The notes under the pieces are model-generated. The model ran no database searches. It had not been told where the DNA came from and saw only the letters and a list, made by a program, of their open reading frames with translations. Source: Prorocentrum cordatum (Eukaryota > Sar > Dinophyceae > Prorocentrales > Prorocentraceae). From it: DNA of 64,000 bases. Location of the stretch: NCBI GenBank assembly GCA_963575745.1, contig CAUYUJ010021675.1:1-64000 (forward strand). Reading direction: 5' to 3'. Made by a program: the position numbers and the translations under genes. Below are positions 60,070 through 64,000 of the stretch, piece after piece. The stretch's first letter is position 1; each line of letters begins with the position of its first letter.

Positions 60070-61640
60070 CCCCGTTCAGGCTGATGGCGTCGCGGTCGTA
60101 GCTGAGCTCCTCGCCCATGATAGCGAGAATGAATTCCCGGCCGATGCTCTCCTTCGCCATGGGGTCGGCCTTCTGTCTATGGCGACGCACCACAGCATGT
60201 CGTCGACCTGCTCGGTGCGGAGCTGGTCTGATAGACGCCAGAGATGGCCGGCCACGCCGTTCCCCGAGGGCGGTCGAACCAGCGCCATGGCCAAGGCGGC
60301 GAAGACGGGCGCGCCGTCCGCAACCAGCTCGACCGTCTCAGCGTAGCCTCCTTTCCCCCCGGCCCCCCGATCTCCTCGGCTGAGGCAGGTCCGCGCACCA
60401 GCTGTGGAGCGCCAGGAGGTGCGCCAGTAGGCCGTCGGTCGCCCCGCAGGCTGCGAACAGCTCTGGGCCAAATTATGATCGGCACACCCGCGTGCGCGAT
60501 CGGCTCACAGCGTCGATCAAATGGCATGCCTGTTTACCCGGTGCTGCGGAACTTGACCAGGCGCATGTATACGGTTCCTCTCGTGCCGTAACAAGTCTCC
60601 TCCTCCCGCTTGAACGACCAGTCGCTGCGTGCGCATAGTCGCTTGGCGCGCTCCATGGAAGGGATGGCGACGCGCGCCTTGATCTACTGCGTGGCCAGAA
60701 CCACGGAATTGAGCTGCGTCGCGCGACGAATAAAAAACTTCTCGGCCCTCTACAGAGCGACGACGCACGCGGCGACATGGCGTCGCACTAGCAAACCGCG
60801 CGCTGCTGCTCCGAGGAGTGGGACGTCTGGAATTTGACCTCCAGCCGGCTCGTCGGCCTTCGATTGGCAGGGCCGGCGTGCTCGATGTGCTCGTCCTGGT
60901 CGATGTGCTCGTCCTGGTCGAGCACAACTGTTCCGCTGGCGCTGCGGTAGTCGTCGTAGCTTCATCTTGCCAGAGGTGCTCTCGACGCGGCCGATCGGCC
61001 GGCCAACGTGCCCCTTGTGACCCGCGATCTTTCATTCGCCGACGCGCCTGGACAGCGCGGGCGCTACCTCCGAGCCGCTGGCGACATCGGCGCTGGTCGT
61101 CTCGCGCTTGACCTCGAGCTCTAGGCCCCGCCTCGCCGGTTTGGCGCCGCGCTCGGGCGAGCGCGTGACCCAGGCGAGCTTCGCGGAGGAGGCCCTGGGC
61201 GCGATCTTATAACCCGCGCCCGGCTCGGCGCAGCGCAGGCGCTCGGCCCGCTCGCCGGAGGACTCGCGGCCTGGCATTTGCTGGAGGGTGGCTGCGCTGC
61301 CGGGCGGCAGGGCGAAGATCGCCTCGCGGGATGCCTCGCCCTGCGCTGGCATCTCGCCGCGTGCCGCGCCCCGTAGAAACGCCCCCTCGATGTCAGCGGC
61401 GATGCGCGCCCAGTCCGGGCGACGAGCCGCCTCGGAGGACAGTCTGCGCGGCGACGCCCGCGGCGCCGCCCCGGCAACCGTCTCCAGGGCTCTGGCGCCC
61501 ATGTCGCGGGGGCCTCTCAGAGCCGCGCGGCACCGCCTCTCGAAACGCGCGCACGCAGCCCAGAATGTGAGCTCCTCGAAGACTGCCGCGGCGACTTCTG
61601 GCGACAGCCTCGACGCTTCCTCTTTGGTCGGGAGGTGGGC
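60070..61640 (-). pseudogene. Second Ty1/copia-like pol remnant
   Basis: Minus-strand motifs in copia order: ALRGPRDMGARALETVAG (about 61525-61470), the counterpart of RGFMDAEASDVETFAG at 6610; then WARIAADIEGAFLRG (about 61410) with the RT Asp; FALPPGSAATLQQMPG (about 61320-61270); EPGAGYKIAPRASSAKLAWV (about 61225-61165). VVLDQDEHI follows at 60900-60945, where an 18-bp unit (GACCAGGACGAGCACATC) is tandemly duplicated. Past further stops comes HSDWSFKREEETCYGTRG (about 60640-60580), the start of the RNase H domain. The VDD box was not found intact. Multiple stops and frame changes. Same family as the remnant at 4985-7275. Confidence 0.6.
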
Positions 61641-62180
61641 GTCGCGCCTGGCGACCGCGGTCTCGACGGCGGCGCGGCCTTCAGGCGCGGCCGTCGCGGG
61701 AGCGCTGGCGACGTAGCCGCCGGGCGGCCCCCCTTCCTACGCGCGCCTCTGGGCCCAAGTGCAACTCCATATGCCCCCCATGCCTCCCCCGCATAAAGTG
61801 CCCCCCCCCCCCCTTCCCCCCGTCGCGCCTCGGGCCAGTCGACGGGGCGAGCCGGGTTTTCACCTGGAACCCCCTCGCCATTCATGGCCCCAGAGCTTAA
61901 GCGTTGGCGAGACCTTCGCGGATGGAGGGCGGGGGCATTTCAGAATGTCGCCCTCGCCTTGGCGCTCCGCGCAGTCAAGTTGGAAATATTGCAAGCGAGA
62001 GTCTCGGTGGCCGAAGGCGGACCGTCTCCAAAACATGGCTCTCGCTTCGGCGCCGCGCGCGCCCCTCTTAACACATTTGCAGGGGGCTCGCGGATTGAGG
62101 GCGGTTCGTCTTCGAATTGCGCCGCGCGCATCCGATTGAGGGCGGCTCGTTTTCACAATGTGGCTCTCGCATTAACGCTG

Positions 62181-62211
<31 letters not shown>

Positions 62212-62862
62212 CATATCCAAGAGTTCCACGGGCCCCCATGGTCAACGTTCCAGACCTGGCGTTTTGGACTGGTTCTGGCGGCGCAATTTAGGATCGGCAA
62301 GACGCGACAATCAGGTTGATCCGCGACGGAGTCCAGAGAACGTTGTTTCGGCGTGCTTCAGGGTCTTCAAACGGTTGTCTCCCGATGAGGCCACCCCCGC
62401 CATGGAAATGAACCCTTGTGGGGGCCCATGAAAAGAAAGCTTGACAGGGGGGTCTGTTCCACCATCGTTGGTGAATCTTGGGTTTGAACTGCCCCTTCAT
62501 CCTCCTCCTCGAGCGCGGCGGAGTCGTCCGCGGAGCCGCCGCGTAGGTAGTAGTGGCACTGATCGCGCGTGCTCGGACGCAGGTGCTGCGTCTCTAGGTG
62601 CCGGGGTCGCTCGCGCGGCGCGGGGCCATGGCCGGCCGCGGCGCGTTCGATGGCAGCGGAGATGCGCTGCTGATTGCCGGCGCTCTCTAGGTCAATGAGC
62701 TCCTGGGCCAGGTCCTCGGCTTCGCGCTACGCGGCCGACATCTCCTGCTGGGCGTGGCCGGAGAAGTCGCTGTCGGCCTCTTCTCGGGGAGACGCGAGAC
62801 TCGAATTCGGGGGGCTCGGGTTGGCCTGTCGGGGCAATCGCGAAGATGACAAAACCCAATCA
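61641..62862. other. Spacer with GAGGGCGGNNCGTTTTC repeat and (TA)n
   Basis: A C-run at 61799-61812. From 61915 to 62180 about four diverged ~75-bp units share GATTGAGGGCGG, CAAAACATGGCTCTCGC and similar segments, ending in (TA)n at 62182-62206. The rest is unassigned. Confidence 0.45.
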
Positions 62863-63407
62863 TTAAAATGGCGCGAGCTCCCGCTGCAAACATCCCTCGA
62901 AAACAAGACCGTCAAAATCCAGGGCGCGCTCGTCCAAAAGACGTCGACTAACCCGAACCCCAGCGCAAGGTCCAACCGCTTCGATCTCGGCCACCCAGCG
63001 GTTGGGTGCACGGCCGGGCGGGTTGGCCCCCCGGGCCCGCATCGCATCCCGGTAGAAATCGTCGTCAACGGGCCGCCCGCTTGACCCCCGCCAGTCCAGC
63101 TCCACGAGGAATCGCCGATCGTCCTCCGCCACCGTGGCCCAAGTGCGGAAGCGCGAGTTTCTGCGGGCCCGACCATAGCGGCAACAGAGCTCGATGAGGC
63201 ATCCCCCCAGGGCGACAAGCAGGAAGAGGGCTGCGGAGGCGAAGAACTGGGCGGCGGGGCCCTTGGCCGACGCCCGGGAAGAGCCGAAGGCCAGGTATGC
63301 CAGCCAGTCCAGCAGGGTCAGGTTGTTGAGGAGCGCCGAGTAGCCCCAGCCCGCCTGGGAGGTCTCCCGCACTTCGAGAATAACGCCCTCCGGGCGGGGC
63401 CCCGCCT
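62863..63407 (-). CDS. Possible exon of an unrecognised membrane protein
   Basis: The minus-strand frame is open from just after a TAG at about 63408 to a stop at 62863. It has unbiased, protein-like composition unlike the neighbouring noise. WGYSALLNNLTLLDWLAYLA near the start and FFASAALFLLVALGGCLIEL (about residues 57-76) are hydrophobic and could be two membrane segments. A charged region follows (WATVAEDDRRFLVELDW), then a C-terminal part ending in QRELAPF. No ATG begins it. The upstream TAG|G could be an intron 3' end, so this may be an internal or last exon. No family recognised. Confidence 0.3.
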
Positions 63408-64000
63408 CGGCCTAGCCCGCCCTGCCGCGGGGCGAGACCAGACCGGCGGCGGATTGTGCCCATTCGGCTTGCTCCCCCAACCAGCTCCCTCAGGTTTCCC
63501 TGGACCCGGGCGCCCGCGGGGGCCGCGTGCCCCGAAGACTACGAAGCGCAAGGGCTGGCGATAGGCCCTCGCCCCGCGGGCCCCCCCCGCCCCCCCCCCG
63601 CCCCAGCGATCCGCGGGGAGCGCCCTGCGGCCCTGGCCGCGGGTGGAAGGGCGCTTCGAGTCGAGACGCAATTGACGCCCGCCTGTCCCGGGCCTCTCCC
63701 TTGCCACCGCCCGGGGCGCGCGAGGGCTCATCGAAGGCCCCCTAGTTCCCGCCGGCGGCGCCCCCTTGCTCCTCCTCCTCCTCCTCCTCCTCCTCCTCCT
63801 CCTCCTCCTCCTCCTCCTCCGCCTCCGCCTCCGCCTCCGCCTCCGCCTCCTCCTCCTCCTCCGCCTGCGGGGCCCAGGGGAGGGGGTCATGGTCCCGGTC
63901 TGGGGCTTGCCCCTCGCATCGGTGCAGGCCCTGGCCCCCCCCCCCCCTTCCGGGCCCGGCGCTCCTCGCGGAGGTGGGACGCAGGGCCTGCTCGATATTG
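63408..64000. repeat. GC-rich end of window with (TCC)n/(CCGCCT)n tract
   Basis: TCC triplets from 63767 to 63820 grade into CCGCCT hexamers and back to TCC (to 63865). The flanks are C-rich with no gene recognised. Confidence 0.7.

Overview
The window is a repeat-dominated, GC-rich piece of nuclear DNA from a dinoflagellate. The diagnosis rests on two exact copies of the dinoflagellate trans-spliced leader (core CCGTAGCCATTTTGGCTC then AAG) at 29863-29884 and 54224-54245, both on the minus strand and both at the 5' end of a LINE retrotransposon. High GC, long (GGA/TCC)n tracts and dinoflagellate-style Ty1/copia remnants fit. A high-GC genus such as Prorocentrum is a guess, not a demonstration. 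No tRNA, rRNA, CRISPR array or ordinary host gene with clear orthology was seen. Almost everything interpretable is mobile DNA, its decay products, or tandem repeats.

Layout. 1-14.3 kb: minisatellites, three copies of a TA-flanked MITE (1122-1297, 3322-3498, 12241-12412), a decayed Ty1/copia pol (4985-7275, minus) split by a 10-bp minisatellite, GGA tracts and a long hairpin (11446-11602). 14.3-20.0 kb: two opposite copies (14325-16710 plus; 18215-20005 minus) of a Helitron2/Helentron-like element with asymmetric terminal inverted repeats, a trinucleotide tract, an ~89-bp tandem array and a broken Pif1-like helicase tail. 20-24.9 kb: degenerate satellites and pentanucleotide arrays. 24.9-29.9 kb: LINE A (minus). 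30.5-33.2 kb: MITEs and minisatellites. 33.2-36.3 kb: an uninterrupted ~1,000-residue Pif1-like helicase (minus). 36.5-39.7 kb: 72-bp satellites and a 1.5-kb CTCAGC satellite. 39.7-45.4 kb: a DIRS-like tyrosine-recombinase retrotransposon (minus) with long uninterrupted gag-like, RT-RNase H and tyrosine recombinase frames. 45.4-48.8 kb: tandem repeats and a 414-bp duplication that also lies left of the DIRS element. 48.8-54.2 kb: LINE B (minus), inactivated. 54.2-64 kb: TCC/CCTTCC tracts, two MITEs, an ~0.8-kb tandem duplication, a second copia pol remnant (60070-61640, minus) and one unassigned possible exon (62863-63407, minus).

How the parts relate. The two LINEs share a plan: spliced leader, 5' UTR of roughly 0.15-0.2 kb, ORF1 with coiled coil, ORF2 overlapping in the +1 frame (endonuclease, reverse transcriptase, C-terminal CCHC), a 3' UTR of about 30-40 nt, then trinucleotide repeat. 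LINE A lies between (GAG)n tracts and LINE B between (CTC)n tracts in element orientation, which suggests insertion into GGA/TCC microsatellites on either strand. LINE A carries a second, nested leader relic, as expected after two rounds of trans-splicing and reverse transcription. The Helentron-like copies interrupt host repeats whose uninterrupted copies are present nearby, so their insertion points can be read directly.
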